A DNA stretch of 64,000 nucleotides from Parabacteroides johnsonii DSM 18315 (GCF_025151045.1 NZ_CP102285.1:1674001-1738000); one strand, 5' to 3'; counted from the first letter of the stretch, positions 1-9,521 are shown. Notes: generated by a model not told the origin, from the letters alone. Program-made: numbers and translations.

Positions 1-600
1 GATGTATTGCTGAACTACGATGAGACGACAAATGACAAACAAAAGAAATATCTGAATATCGTGCGGGAGCAACTGAACCATCTATCCGGTTTGGTCGAAC
101 AAATCCTCACGCTTTCTGTCGAGAACAGAAGTACTTTCCGCCTTCAGCCCGAAACGATACAGGTGGCAGGATTGCTGGCTCCGCTTATCGAACAGTTCAA
201 ACTAAAGTCAGACAAACCGGTCGAGATTACGACAGAAGTACCGGAACATATGACCGTAACGGCCGACCGTACCCATCTGTATAACATGCTCAGCAATCTG
301 ATCGGGAATGCAATCAAATATTCCGGAGAAAAAGCCTGCCGCATCACCCTCAAAGGGACGGTATCATCTAAGGAAACGACCCTCTCGGTCACAGACGAAG
401 GGATCGGCATCAGCGAAGCCAACCAAAAGAGGGTGTTCGACAAGTTCTACCGCGTGCCCAACGGCAACCTGCATGACGTGAAAGGCTTCGGCCTCGGATT
501 GTACTACGTCAGCGACATGATGTCCAAACATAACGGGAACGTGACGGTCAAGAGCCAGCCGGGAAAAGGCTCCACATTCACCCTTCATTTTAAAAATTGA
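1..600 (+). CDS. Sensor histidine kinase, C-terminal part (cut by window edge)
   Basis: Membrane sensor kinase that would phosphorylate the response regulator encoded next to it. Only the last ~199 codons are present; the frame is open from base 1, so the true start lies upstream. Visible are the end of the dimerisation helix, the N box (NMLSNLIGNAIKYS), the G1 box (DEGIGIS), an F box (FDKFYR) and the G2 box (GFGLGLYYV), i.e. a complete HATPase_c domain. The phospho-accepting His is off the window. It ends 5 bp before the ATG of the regulator gene, so the two are co-transcribed. An RprX-like kinase is possible, but the sensor half is not visible. Confidence 0.93.
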   Translation, partial: DVLLNYDETTNDKQKKYLNIVREQLNHLSGLVEQILTLSVENRSTFRLQPETIQVAGLLAPLIEQFKLKSDKPVEITTEVPEHMTVTADRTHLYNMLSNLIGNAIKYSGEKACRITLKGTVSSKETTLSVTDEGIGISEANQKRVFDKFYRVPNGNLHDVKGFGLGLYYVSDMMSKHNGNVTVKSQPGKGSTFTLHFKN

Positions 601-605
601 CGACA

Positions 606-1289
606 ATGGATAAGATCAGAGTATTATTGGTAGAAGACGAGCCGACGCTCGCCATGATCATAAAAGACACCCTGGACGGTGAAGAATTCGAAGTGATTCT
701 CGCCGCAAACGGAGAAGAAGGGTTGTCACGATATAAAGAAACAAAGCCGGACATCATCGTCACAGACATCATGATGCCGAAAATAGACGGCTTCACGATG
801 ATACGGCATATACGGAAAACGGATCAGCAAATACCGGTCCTTTTCCTTTCCGCCCGTTCCGCAGCCAATGATGTGGTTGAAGGCTTCGAGCTGGGAGGAA
901 ACGATTACCTGAAAAAGCCGTTCGGCATGGCGGAACTTATCATCCGTATCAAAGCATTATTGAATAAAATAAGTGTCCGTAAGGAAGAAAGCAGCCACTT
1001 CACACTCGGACAGTATACATTCGACTCCATCACACAAACGCTTCAGTACTGCGGAGAAAAGCAATTGCTGAGCAACCGCGAATCCGAAATACTGAAGCGT
1101 TTGTGTGAAAACAAAGATCATGTGCTGCCCATGAAAGATGTCCTCTTGGAACTTTGGGGAGACGATTCGTTCTTCAATGCCCGCAGCCTGCATGTATTCA
1201 TAACCAAGTTGAGGCATAAACTATCGAAAGACGGATCGATCAAAATACTGAACGTACGCGGGATCGGTTACAAGCTTATCATCGACTGA
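606..1289 (+). CDS. OmpR-family response regulator
   Basis: DNA-binding response regulator of 227 aa, partner of the upstream kinase. The N-terminal receiver domain (about residues 3-118) has the acidic pair E10/D11, phospho-acceptor D54 in TDIMMPK and the conserved Lys in NDYLKKPF. The C-terminal half is a winged-helix Trans_reg_C domain (SNRESEILKRL, ARSLHVFITKLRHKL, NVRGIGYKL). The in-frame TTG at 597 would overlap the kinase stop; ATG at 606 is the sensible start. It may be RprY-like, as in Bacteroides RprXY, but that cannot be decided from this half locus. Confidence 0.93.
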   Translation: MDKIRVLLVEDEPTLAMIIKDTLDGEEFEVILAANGEEGLSRYKETKPDIIVTDIMMPKIDGFTMIRHIRKTDQQIPVLFLSARSAANDVVEGFELGGNDYLKKPFGMAELIIRIKALLNKISVRKEESSHFTLGQYTFDSITQTLQYCGEKQLLSNRESEILKRLCENKDHVLPMKDVLLELWGDDSFFNARSLHVFITKLRHKLSKDGSIKILNVRGIGYKLIID

Positions 1290-1580
1290 TCTGCTTCAAT
1301 GGCTGTGCCGACTGGTCCGGGCACGACGTCCCATGTTTGCGGTCAATCCTTAAGTATTGGCCTAATTTCACAAAAGAAACAAATTATTCAATATATATCG
1401 GGAAGTATAGTGCTTTATCCAAAAAGAATGCTTTCCTTTGTATCAACAAACAATGAGAGATTATATCGATTTGATTTTTCACATGTATCTTCTCAATTAT
1501 ATATTGAGCATTTTCATCTCTGATAAATAACTTCCTTACATTCGATTGTTGAATTATTAATTTTTTTATTTTTATATTTT
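1290..1580. other. AT-rich gap and probable leader of the RRM gene
   Basis: 291 bp with no convincing gene; a 74-codon frame on the plus strand has no family signature. The last ~200 bp are very AT-rich and end in a T/A run directly before the RRM start, so most of it is probably promoter and 5' untranslated leader. No clear TAnnTTTG box was found. Confidence 0.5.
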
Positions 1581-1826
1581 ATGAACATGTATATTGGTAA
1601 CCTTAGCTATAACGTTAGGGAATCAGATTTAAGAGATGTAATGGAAGAGTTCGGAACAGTTGATTCAGTAAAACTTATCATCGATCGCGACACAAGAAGA
1701 TCTAAAGGTTTTGCATTCGTCGAAATGCCGGAAGATTCCGAAGCACAAAACGCAATCAGAGATTTGAACGGAGCCACTTACGAAGGCCGTCAGATGGTTG
1801 TAAAAGAAGCACTCCCAAGAAATTAA
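1581..1826 (+). CDS. RNA-binding protein with single RRM domain
   Basis: Small cytoplasmic RNA-binding protein (81 aa) consisting of one RRM fold. RNP-2 is MYIGNLSY near the N-terminus and RNP-1 is KGFAFVEM at about residues 45-52; both carry the aromatic residues that stack on RNA. Single-RRM proteins of this size are common in Bacteroidetes and cyanobacteria and are thought to act as RNA chaperones or post-transcriptional regulators. ATGs at 1581 and 1587 are both possible starts. The gene is monocistronic: a long AT-rich leader precedes it and a hairpin terminator follows 26 bp after the stop. Confidence 0.93.
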   Translation: MNMYIGNLSYNVRESDLRDVMEEFGTVDSVKLIIDRDTRRSKGFAFVEMPEDSEAQNAIRDLNGATYEGRQMVVKEALPRN

Positions 1827-1852
1827 TTCTACAGAATTATAAAAGTTAAATT

Positions 1853-1890
1853 GAAAAGGATATCCGGTTTCGGGTATCCTTTTCTTGTTT
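1853..1890 (+). terminator. Intrinsic terminator of the RRM gene
   Basis: Inverted repeat GAAAAGGATATCC (1853-1865) / GGGTATCCTTTTC (1872-1884), 13 paired positions with one G-T wobble and a 6-nt loop, followed by a T-rich tract. Confidence 0.85.
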
Positions 1891-1939
1891 ATTCCACCTA
1901 TCTTTTAACCAATTCCTTTTTTCCTAAAAGATTTGTACC

Positions 1940-1947
1940 TAACTTTG
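1940..1947 (+). promoter_or_regulatory. Candidate -7 promoter box for folC
   Basis: TAACTTTG matches the Bacteroidetes TAnnTTTG -7 consensus and lies 21 bp before the folC ATG. No firm -33 box was seen. Confidence 0.55.
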
Positions 1948-1968
1948 CGAAATATAAAAAATAACAGC

Positions 1969-3276
1969 ATGACATACGAAGAGACGCTACACTATCTATA
2001 CACCAGTATTCCAGTTTTTCAGAATGCCGGACCTTCAGCCTACAAACCCGGATTAGGAACCAGTATCGCACTGGACGACCATTTAGGCAACCCGCATAAA
2101 GCCTACAAAACGATACACGTTGCAGGAACCAACGGCAAAGGCTCCGTCAGCCACCTGTTAGCCGCGATCCTGCGCCAGTCGGGATATAAAGTCGGGCTTT
2201 ACACCTCCCCGCACCTGGTCGACTTCCGCGAACGAATCCGGGTAAACGGGCAAAAGATCCCCAAAGAATATGTGGTAGATTTTGTAGAACGCAACCGTTC
2301 CTTCTTCGAACCTCTCCAACCCTCCTTCTTCGAACTGACTTCCAGTATGGCATTCGACTATTTCCGTGCCGAAAAGGTGGATTATGCCGTTATCGAAGTA
2401 GGCATGGGCGGCCGCCTGGACAGTACCAACATCATCACTCCTATCCTAAGTATCATTACGAATATAAGCTTGGACCATACCCAGTTCTTAGGAGATACGG
2501 TCGAAAAGATCGCTTTTGAGAAAGCCGGAATCATCAAAAAGGACGTTCCGGCATTAGTCGGCGAAGTAGACCGCCACAGCGTGGCACAAGTTTTTGCAGA
2601 CGCAGCCGCCAAAGCCGGTACATTAGTATATTTCGCCCAGGACGAAGGGTTACTGAAAGAATCTTATCTGATGGATACGGGCGAATGGTATCTGGACTCT
2701 GCGGAATACGGACAGTTGTTCGGTGAATTAGGGGGTGTCGTGCAGTTCAGGAATGCGATTACCGTATTGGGAGCGATCAACTTATTGAGCGCAGCCGGCG
2801 TAAATATTCCGGTCGAAGCGATACGGGAAGGTTTCGAACATGTGGTCGAATTGACCGGACTGATGGGGCGCTGGCAGGTTTTGCAGGAGAACCCGAAAGT
2901 CGTATGCGACACCGGGCACAACGCCGGAGGCTGGCAATATCTGCAAATCCAACTGGAAGAAGAACTGAAACGGCATAAGCACCTCTTTATGATTGTCGGC
3001 ATGGTCAACGACAAAGATATCGACGGCGTATTGGACCTGATGCCTGAAAAAGCCTTTTACTTCTTTACGCAAGCATCCGTGCAACGGGCAATGCCTGCGG
3101 AAGATTTTGCGACAAAAGCAATCTTCCACGGTTTGTCGGGCACGATCTGCGATTCCGTGCCGGAAGCTGTAGAAAAAGCATTGGCACGTGCCGGACAGGA
3201 CGACATCATCTTTATCGGTGGAAGCACTTTTGTTGTGGCGGACGCCTTGCCCCTGTTCTTGAAAAAAGACAAATAA
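1969..3276 (+). CDS. folC: Dihydrofolate / folylpolyglutamate synthase FolC
   Basis: ATP-dependent ligase (435 aa) of folate synthesis: it joins glutamate to dihydropteroate and/or extends the polyglutamate tail of folates. The Mur-ligase-type P-loop reads HVAGTNGKGSVSHLL near residue 52, followed by SPHLVDFRERIRVNG, the conserved VGMGGRLDSTN and the C-terminal domain with DTGHNAGG. In-frame codons upstream of 1969 include a candidate promoter box, so ATG 1969 (MTYEETLHYLY) is the start. It is followed after 21 bp by the MFS transporter gene, probably in the same transcript. Confidence 0.95.
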   Translation: MTYEETLHYLYTSIPVFQNAGPSAYKPGLGTSIALDDHLGNPHKAYKTIHVAGTNGKGSVSHLLAAILRQSGYKVGLYTSPHLVDFRERIRVNGQKIPKEYVVDFVERNRSFFEPLQPSFFELTSSMAFDYFRAEKVDYAVIEVGMGGRLDSTNIITPILSIITNISLDHTQFLGDTVEKIAFEKAGIIKKDVPALVGEVDRHSVAQVFADAAAKAGTLVYFAQDEGLLKESYLMDTGEWYLDSAEYGQLFGELGGVVQFRNAITVLGAINLLSAAGVNIPVEAIREGFEHVVELTGLMGRWQVLQENPKVVCDTGHNAGGWQYLQIQLEEELKRHKHLFMIVGMVNDKDIDGVLDLMPEKAFYFFTQASVQRAMPAEDFATKAIFHGLSGTICDSVPEAVEKALARAGQDDIIFIGGSTFVVADALPLFLKKDK

Positions 3277-3297
3277 CATAATTCAAAAACAAATATC

Positions 3298-4740
3298 ATG
3301 ACAGAACAAATTCAGAGAAAACTGAGCGAATCAAAAACGGCGAGATGGTCCGTACTGGCGCTCGTCGCATTCACAATGCTCTGCGGATACTTCATCACGG
3401 ATATGATGGCTCCGCTACAGGACTTACTACAAACCCCCGTCGAAGGTGGCGGACTGGGATGGACAGCCAATGAATACGGCAAATTCACCAGCGCCTACGG
3501 TTGGTTCAACGTATTTTTCCTGATGCTTATCTTCGGAGGCATGATCTTAGACAAGATGGGGGTCCGCTTCACCGGTTTGATGGCAACCAGCATCATGCTC
3601 ATCGGTGTTTTCATCAAGTGGTTCGGTATTTCACATAATTTTGACGGTGCAACCGTTACCGTTTTCGGTTCAGAATACGGATATCCATTGGTAGTCGCTT
3701 CATTAGGATATGCTTTGTTCGGCGTCGGCGTCGAGATTGCCGGTATCACCGTTTCGAAGATCATCGTAAAATGGTTCAAAGGCAAAGAGATGGCATTGGC
3801 AATGGGCTTGGAAATGGCTTGTGCCCGTATCGGTACAGGTTTGGCAATCGGCGTTACGCCTTTGTTGAGCCGTGCGTTCGGCAACTCCATCAGTATGCCG
3901 ATCTTCATCGGTTTGATTTTGCTTTGCATCGGTTTGTTATCCTTCATCGTATTTGTTGTTATGGACAAGAGACGTGATGCGGAAGATGCCGCCGGCGCTA
4001 CCGGGGAAGAAGATGCGGAAGAACCGTTCCGTTTCGGTGATATCCTGGATATCATCACGTTAAAGGGTTTCTGGTACATGGCGCTCCTTTGTGTTTTGTT
4101 CTATTCGGCTGTTTTCCCCTTCTTGAAATATGCTCCGAACCTGATGATTAACAAATTCGGCATCGATCCCGAATGGTCCGGTGTCATTCCGGCTTTGCTG
4201 CCATTCGGCAATATCCTATTAACTCCGTTCTTCGGAAACTTGTACGACCGCAAAGGAAAGGGAGCAACCATCATGATTATCGGTTCCATCATGCTGATAT
4301 TCATCCACTTCACATTCTCCATTCCGATGCTGGACAACTGGCTGGTCGCTCTGATACTGATCTTGCTGCTGGGCATCGCATTCTCGCTGGTCCCTTCCGC
4401 CATGTGGCCTTCCGTTCCGAAAATCATCCCGGAAAACAAATTGGGGACAGCCTATGCACTGATATTCTGGGTACAGAACTGGGGACTGATGGGAGTTCCG
4501 TATATGATCGGTATCGTACTGGATCAATATTGCATTTCCGGAGAGATCAACGGTAAACCGACCTACGACTATACGATCCCGATGTTGATCTTCACCTGCT
4601 TCGGTGTTCTGGCACTCGTGATCTCCTTGTTGTTGAAACGTGAAGACCGTATCAAAGGCTACGGTCTGGAACTTCCGAACATCAAAAAGGACGCAGATAT
4701 CGTTCTGGCTGAAGAGATGATCGGCGAAGGACAAAGATAA
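3298..4740 (+). CDS. MFS transporter
   Basis: Inner-membrane major facilitator superfamily permease, 480 aa with about 12 hydrophobic segments, a charged central loop (about residues 222-240, rich in D/E/R) and the cytoplasmic-loop motif MILDKMGVR resembling MFS motif A; a second copy, NLYDRKGKG, opens the C-terminal half. The substrate is not evident from the sequence; relatives in Bacteroidales are annotated as nitrate/nitrite- or oxalate-type MFS proteins, which is not reliable. ATG 3298 follows folC by 21 bp. Confidence 0.88.
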   Translation: MTEQIQRKLSESKTARWSVLALVAFTMLCGYFITDMMAPLQDLLQTPVEGGGLGWTANEYGKFTSAYGWFNVFFLMLIFGGMILDKMGVRFTGLMATSIMLIGVFIKWFGISHNFDGATVTVFGSEYGYPLVVASLGYALFGVGVEIAGITVSKIIVKWFKGKEMALAMGLEMACARIGTGLAIGVTPLLSRAFGNSISMPIFIGLILLCIGLLSFIVFVVMDKRRDAEDAAGATGEEDAEEPFRFGDILDIITLKGFWYMALLCVLFYSAVFPFLKYAPNLMINKFGIDPEWSGVIPALLPFGNILLTPFFGNLYDRKGKGATIMIIGSIMLIFIHFTFSIPMLDNWLVALILILLLGIAFSLVPSAMWPSVPKIIPENKLGTAYALIFWVQNWGLMGVPYMIGIVLDQYCISGEINGKPTYDYTIPMLIFTCFGVLALVISLLLKREDRIKGYGLELPNIKKDADIVLAEEMIGEGQR

Positions 4741-4782
4741 GCACCGAAAGGCGGTGGCAAAACACCTCCTTCATGATTTTAC

Positions 4783-4816
4783 AGGCACGGAATTCACGGA
4801 ATTGAAATCCGTGCCT
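4783..4816. terminator. Hairpin with CACGGA repeat, probable terminator
   Basis: Perfect 9-bp inverted repeat AGGCACGGA (4783-4791) / TCCGTGCCT (4808-4816) after the MFS gene. The same core occurs as a larger palindrome at 33984-34057, so this belongs to a dispersed intergenic repeat family as well as being a likely terminator. Confidence 0.65.
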
Positions 4817-4834
4817 AAATTATATCAATTAACT

Positions 4835-4842
4835 TACATTTG
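4835..4842 (+). promoter_or_regulatory. Candidate -7 promoter box for ispE
   Basis: TACATTTG matches TAnnTTTG, 24 bp before the ispE ATG at 4867. Confidence 0.55.
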
Positions 4843-4866
4843 TCAATCATTAAAAAGAGACTATAT

Positions 4867-5676
4867 ATGATCTGTTTTCCTAATGCCAAAATAAATCTGG
4901 GGCTGAATGTCGTGAGCAAACGTCCCGATGGCTACCATAATATTGAAACTATCTTCTATCCGATCCCGGTGAAAGATGCGCTGGAAATAGTCGGAGCCGA
5001 TACATTCTCTTTCACACAGACGGGAATACCGGTAGATACTCCAACCCAGAAGAACTTAGTTGTCAAAGCACTGAATCTGCTGAAGTCACGGTATGAAATC
5101 CCGGAACTGGAAGTCCATCTGCTGAAAGCTATTCCCTTCGGGGCCGGACTTGGCGGAGGCTCGGCTGATGCCGCCTTTATGCTGAAGTTATTGAACGACT
5201 ATTGCGGACTTCAGATCCCGGAAGACGGATTGGAAGAACTTGCTTCCTCCATCGGGGCGGATTGCCCGTTCTTTATCCGCAATACGCCGGTATTCGCATC
5301 CGGTACGGGAAATATCTTCGAAGCGGTGGAATTGTCGCTGGCAGGTTACCATCTCTGTCTTGTCAAGCCGGATGTCGCCGTCTCGACACCGGAAGCCTAC
5401 TCGATGGTGACACCTGCTGCTCCGGCCATCTCTTTGAAAGAAATCATCCGGAGACCGGTCGAGAAATGGAAAAAACTGATGGTCAACGATTTTGAAAAAA
5501 GTGTTTTCCCAAAATATCCGGTCATTGTCGGGATTAAAGAGACATTGTATGAAAAGGGAGCCGTATATGCCTCCATGTCCGGTTCCGGTTCTTCCGTGTT
5601 CGGCCTGTTCAGAGAGGCGACAGATCTCAAAAGTTTGTTTGCCGATTGTTTTGTCTGGGAGGGACAACTACCATGA
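4867..5676 (+). CDS. ispE: 4-diphosphocytidyl-2-C-methyl-D-erythritol kinase IspE
   Basis: GHMP-family kinase (269 aa) that phosphorylates CDP-methylerythritol in the non-mevalonate isoprenoid pathway. It begins with the IspE signature FPNAKINLGLNVVSKRPDGY, has the ATP-binding glycine loop PFGAGLGGGSADAAFML at about residues 88-104 and the C-terminal MSGSGSSVFGLF. An upstream in-frame TTG at 4840 overlaps the candidate promoter box, so ATG 4867 was chosen. Its stop overlaps the ATG of the next gene (ATGA), which implies translational coupling. Confidence 0.96.
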   Translation: MICFPNAKINLGLNVVSKRPDGYHNIETIFYPIPVKDALEIVGADTFSFTQTGIPVDTPTQKNLVVKALNLLKSRYEIPELEVHLLKAIPFGAGLGGGSADAAFMLKLLNDYCGLQIPEDGLEELASSIGADCPFFIRNTPVFASGTGNIFEAVELSLAGYHLCLVKPDVAVSTPEAYSMVTPAAPAISLKEIIRRPVEKWKKLMVNDFEKSVFPKYPVIVGIKETLYEKGAVYASMSGSGSSVFGLFREATDLKSLFADCFVWEGQLP

Positions 5677-6248
5677 ACAAGATAGCAGACTTCTTCGACA
5701 CTCTTGCCGACAGATGGGACGAACTTTGCTATCATGATCCGGAAAAACTGAACGACATCCTGCAACGGACCGGCCTTCGAAAAGGGCTTCGCATCCTGGA
5801 CATCGGATGCGGAACCGGCGTATTGGAGAGTTATCTCCTACCTTATTCTCCCCGGCAGATTGTCGGAGTAGACCTTTCGCCTGCAATGATCGAGAAGGCA
5901 CGGAGCAAATATGCGACCCCGGTCGTCGACTTCCGTTGCCAGAACGTATGGGATATACAGGGAGAATCTTTCGACTATATCATTGCCTATAGTGTTTTCC
6001 CTCATTTCCAGGAACCGGAGAAGCTGGTCTCCCATTTAGCCGGAATACTACCGGCAGGCGGCGAACTGGTGATCTGTCACAGCGAAAGTCGCGACAAGAT
6101 CAACGGACACCATGACAAGCATGCCGGAAAACTGTCGGAAGGATTGCCTCCCGTGGAAGAGCTGGCCCGCATGCTATCTCCTTTTTTCACTGTCAACACG
6201 ATGGAAGACAGTGACCGGCTTTATATGATTAGCGCCACTCGCAAATAG
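5673..6248 (+). CDS. Class I SAM-dependent methyltransferase
   Basis: Soluble methyltransferase of 191 aa. SAM-binding motif I is LDIGCGTGVLE (about residues 38-48), followed by VGVDLSPAMIEKARSKY (motif II) and a Methyltransf_11/25-type core. The substrate is unknown; the short length and lack of extra domains do not point to a specific family such as UbiE. The start overlaps the ispE stop by 4 bp, so it is expressed with ispE. Confidence 0.85.
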   Translation: MNKIADFFDTLADRWDELCYHDPEKLNDILQRTGLRKGLRILDIGCGTGVLESYLLPYSPRQIVGVDLSPAMIEKARSKYATPVVDFRCQNVWDIQGESFDYIIAYSVFPHFQEPEKLVSHLAGILPAGGELVICHSESRDKINGHHDKHAGKLSEGLPPVEELARMLSPFFTVNTMEDSDRLYMISATRK

Positions 6249-6270
6249 ATATTCTAAATATACACGATAC

Positions 6271-8763
6271 ATGAATCAAAAGATTAAACTTATCCCGTTA
6301 CTCCTCTTTTCGGCTTTCGCCACCCAAGCGGCAGAAGACGTAAAAGTGATGCAGTACCTTCATGCCGGGCCGATAGCGGTCAACAAGCCCATCCTGGCAG
6401 ACAGCCTGAACGTCAATGGCAAGCCTTTCGAGGCAAAGAACCTGGTCAAATCGACTATTCCTTTCGGCCGCGCCCTCGGCAATGCGGTCGTTATCGATGC
6501 GGATACCGCCGGACTGATTACCGTCCCGACACCCGAAAAAGGATATGCCTTGCATCTCTATTCGTTCTACCTGAACAGCGACCGCTACACAAAAGGCTCG
6601 CTGGAAGTTTCCGGACCGGGAACATTCGAAGTGTTCGTCAACAATAAACCGGTCGGCGCCACTTCTGAATTGACCCTGGAACCACACCGCTATGAAGTGG
6701 TCATCAAATATCTGACAGCCGACACCGATACCTGTCCGTCCACGCTGACAGCCAAATTCAAAAGTGAAGAGGAAGCAGAGGTCATAGCTTCCCTTAACCC
6801 TGAAAAGCGATACACATCACGCGACATCCTGGAAGGAACGCAATTCCGGGGAACGAGCATCTCGCCTAACGGAAAATATGTGCTGGTAAAATACTACACC
6901 CGCATGGAAGGTGGAAAAAGCGAACAATATGCTCAACTGCGGGATGCTGCGACCGGACAGATCCTATTGCAGGACAAAGGGTTTATCTTAACTGCCGACT
7001 GGATGCCGACGAGCAACAAGATGTATTTCACCCGTACCGGAATGAACGGAAAAGAGCTGGTAACCGTTGATCCGGCAACCATGCAGGAAGAAATCCTGGC
7101 GGAAAACCTCCCGGAAGGCAGTTTCAGTTTTACCCCGGATGAAAAGACTTTGCTTTATACCATCCAGGAAGAAGGCCCTAAAGATGGGCCGGATATGCTT
7201 CGTATCCTGGAACCGAACGATCGTCTGCCGGGATTCCGTAACCGTTACTTCATCTGGCGCTACGATCTTCAGACCGGTTTATACGAGCAGTTGACATACG
7301 GGCATAACAATACCTTTATCAATGATGTCAGTGCCGACAGCCGTTATCTGCTGTTCAGCACCAGCGAGCAGGATTACACTTCACTGCCTCACTCAAGCAA
7401 CTCCATGTATAAGTTGGATTTGCAGACCATGACGGTCGACACCTTATGGGAAAAAGCCCAATACATCAATGGGGCGACTTTCTCACCGGACGGCAAGCAG
7501 TTGATGGTATTCGGTTCCGGCAATGCTTTCGACAATATCGGTCTGAACATCAAAGAGGGGCAAATATCCAACACTTACGACGGACAGCTTTTCCTGTACG
7601 ATCCGGCAACGAGAAAAGCGAAAGCGCTTACCAAAGATTTCAACCCGAACGTCACGAGTGCACAATGGAGCAAATTCGACGGACAGATTTATATGTTGAC
7701 GGAAGACCAGGATTACCAGCGTATCTATACCTGCAATCCGGTCAACGGAAAAATCCGCCGTCTTGACCTGCCGGAAGACGTCATTTACAATTATTCGCTG
7801 GCCGAAACCGCTCCGGTCATGTATTACTACGGACAAAGCGTATCCAATGCCAACCGTCTGTACAGCTACAACACCAAGAACAACAAGACGCAACTGATCT
7901 ACGACTTATCGGCCGACAAGCTGAAAGACATCAAGTTCGGAGAAGTCCACGACTGGAATTTCACCTCTACCGACGGGACTGTCATTCAGGGGCGCTATTA
8001 TCTCCCGCCCAACTTCGATGCATCCCGGAAATATCCGATGATCGTCTATTACTACGGCGGAACCTCTCCCACTAACCGTGCGTTGGAGTTCAGTTACTCC
8101 ATGCATATGTATGCAGCCCTCGGCTACGTGGTCTACACTTTGAACCCAAGCGGTACGACCGGCTTCGGACAAGAATTCGCCGCCCGTCACGTAAATGCCT
8201 GGGGAGATAAGACCGCCGATGAAATTATCCAGGGGACAGAACAGTTCTGCAAAGAGCATCCGTTCGTCAACCCGAAGAAAATCGGTTGTGCCGGCGCCAG
8301 CTACGGTGGCTTCATGACACAATATCTGCAAACAAAAACCGACCTGTTTGCTGCCGCAGTCAGTCATGCGGGCATCAGTGCCCTGAGTAGCTATTGGGGT
8401 GAAGGTTATTGGGGATATGGATATTGCTCGGTTGCCAATACGGGCACATACCCGTGGAATAATCCGGAATTCTATACTAAGCATAGTCCGCTGTTCAATG
8501 CTGACAAAATCAATACCCCTCTCCTCTTGCTTCATGGAAATGCTGACACGAACGTGCCTGTCGGAGAAAGTATCCAAATGTTCTTGGCTTTGAAACTACT
8601 TGGAAAAACAGTCGAGTTTGTACAGGTAGACGGAGAGAACCACGGTGTTGCGGATTATAAAAAACGTCTCGAATGGCAAAACACCATCTTTGCCTGGTTC
8701 GCCAAATACCTGAAAGACGAACCACAATGGTGGGATGCACTTTATCCGGAAAGACATTTATAA
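6271..8763 (+). CDS. S9-family serine peptidase (prolyl oligopeptidase / DPP IV type)
   Basis: Secreted or periplasmic peptidase of 830 aa that should cleave oligopeptides, typically after proline. An N-terminal signal peptide (LIPLLLFSAFATQA) is followed by a beta-propeller-like DPPIV_N region and a C-terminal alpha/beta-hydrolase domain. The catalytic triad is visible: S677 in GASYGGFM, D759 in HGNADTNVP and H791 in GENHGV. Length and order fit Peptidase_S9. It starts 22 bp after the methyltransferase gene. Confidence 0.93.
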   Translation: MNQKIKLIPLLLFSAFATQAAEDVKVMQYLHAGPIAVNKPILADSLNVNGKPFEAKNLVKSTIPFGRALGNAVVIDADTAGLITVPTPEKGYALHLYSFYLNSDRYTKGSLEVSGPGTFEVFVNNKPVGATSELTLEPHRYEVVIKYLTADTDTCPSTLTAKFKSEEEAEVIASLNPEKRYTSRDILEGTQFRGTSISPNGKYVLVKYYTRMEGGKSEQYAQLRDAATGQILLQDKGFILTADWMPTSNKMYFTRTGMNGKELVTVDPATMQEEILAENLPEGSFSFTPDEKTLLYTIQEEGPKDGPDMLRILEPNDRLPGFRNRYFIWRYDLQTGLYEQLTYGHNNTFINDVSADSRYLLFSTSEQDYTSLPHSSNSMYKLDLQTMTVDTLWEKAQYINGATFSPDGKQLMVFGSGNAFDNIGLNIKEGQISNTYDGQLFLYDPATRKAKALTKDFNPNVTSAQWSKFDGQIYMLTEDQDYQRIYTCNPVNGKIRRLDLPEDVIYNYSLAETAPVMYYYGQSVSNANRLYSYNTKNNKTQLIYDLSADKLKDIKFGEVHDWNFTSTDGTVIQGRYYLPPNFDASRKYPMIVYYYGGTSPTNRALEFSYSMHMYAALGYVVYTLNPSGTTGFGQEFAARHVNAWGDKTADEIIQGTEQFCKEHPFVNPKKIGCAGASYGGFMTQYLQTKTDLFAAAVSHAGISALSSYWGEGYWGYGYCSVANTGTYPWNNPEFYTKHSPLFNADKINTPLLLLHGNADTNVPVGESIQMFLALKLLGKTVEFVQVDGENHGVADYKKRLEWQNTIFAWFAKYLKDEPQWWDALYPERHL

Positions 8764-8774
8764 AAGAAGACAAG

Positions 8775-9407
8775 ATGAAGCAAGTTATCGATTTAGACAA
8801 TTGGAACAGAAAAGAACATTTTGCTTTCTTTTCCGCATTCGACGACCCCTTTTTCGGGATTACAACTCTTGTGGATTTCACCGATATCTACAGACAAAGT
8901 AAAGAACTGAATGTTTCTTTTTTCCTTTATTCCCTTCATTTCTTATTGAAGTGTGCAAACGAAACCGATGCATTCAAATTACGAATAGAAAAAGACTCGG
9001 TAGTCCGTTATGATACGATCCATATCTCCCCGACTATCGGACGTGAAGACGGGACTTTCGGTTTCGGCTTTTTTGAATACAATACAAATATCAACCGATT
9101 TATTCAAACAGCGACACAGGAAATAGAAAGGGTTAAAAACGGAACAGGATTGTCATTTTCCGAAAACACAGACAGACAGGATGTCATTCACTATTCGGCA
9201 TTACCCTGGTTCGCTTTTTCCGAAATGAAGCATGCTACATCTTTTAAAAACGGAGACTCCGTACCCCGCATTTCCACAGGGAAATTAATGCAGGAAGGTG
9301 AAAAGCATTTATTACCCATTTCGATTTGCGTACATCACGGGCTTATGGACGGAAGAGACGTGGCCGACCTGATACAGAAATTATCAAACAGCCAAACAGC
9401 ATCCTGA
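8775..9407 (+). CDS. Chloramphenicol acetyltransferase-like protein
   Basis: CAT-fold acyltransferase, 210 aa, close to the usual ~215 aa. The catalytic-His motif HHGLMDGRDVADLIQ is near the C-terminus, and the N-terminal DLDNWNRKEHFAFF matches the CAT family start (W-x-R-x-x-x-F). Chromosomal CAT-like proteins of this kind in Bacteroidales often have no shown chloramphenicol activity; resistance is not implied. ATG 8775 is 11 bp after the peptidase stop; the longer in-frame stretch from 8673 overlaps the peptidase gene and was rejected. Confidence 0.85.
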   Translation: MKQVIDLDNWNRKEHFAFFSAFDDPFFGITTLVDFTDIYRQSKELNVSFFLYSLHFLLKCANETDAFKLRIEKDSVVRYDTIHISPTIGREDGTFGFGFFEYNTNINRFIQTATQEIERVKNGTGLSFSENTDRQDVIHYSALPWFAFSEMKHATSFKNGDSVPRISTGKLMQEGEKHLLPISICVHHGLMDGRDVADLIQKLSNSQTAS

Positions 9408-9417
9408 CTATAAAAAA

Positions 9418-9459
9418 GGAGTATGTCAGGGCCGAAAAGCCCTTTTGACATACTCCTTA
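9418..9459. terminator. Bidirectional terminator between CAT-like gene and mdh
   Basis: Long hairpin: GGAGTATGTCA-GGGC pairs with GCCC-(TTT)-TGACATACTCC around a CGAAAA loop, with A/T tracts on both sides. It sits between two convergent genes. Confidence 0.85.
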
Positions 9460-9521
9460 AAATAAATATCTACGATCTACTTTCTGGTAACCTAAATCTT
9501 TCTACCCGTCTTTTTGACTTT

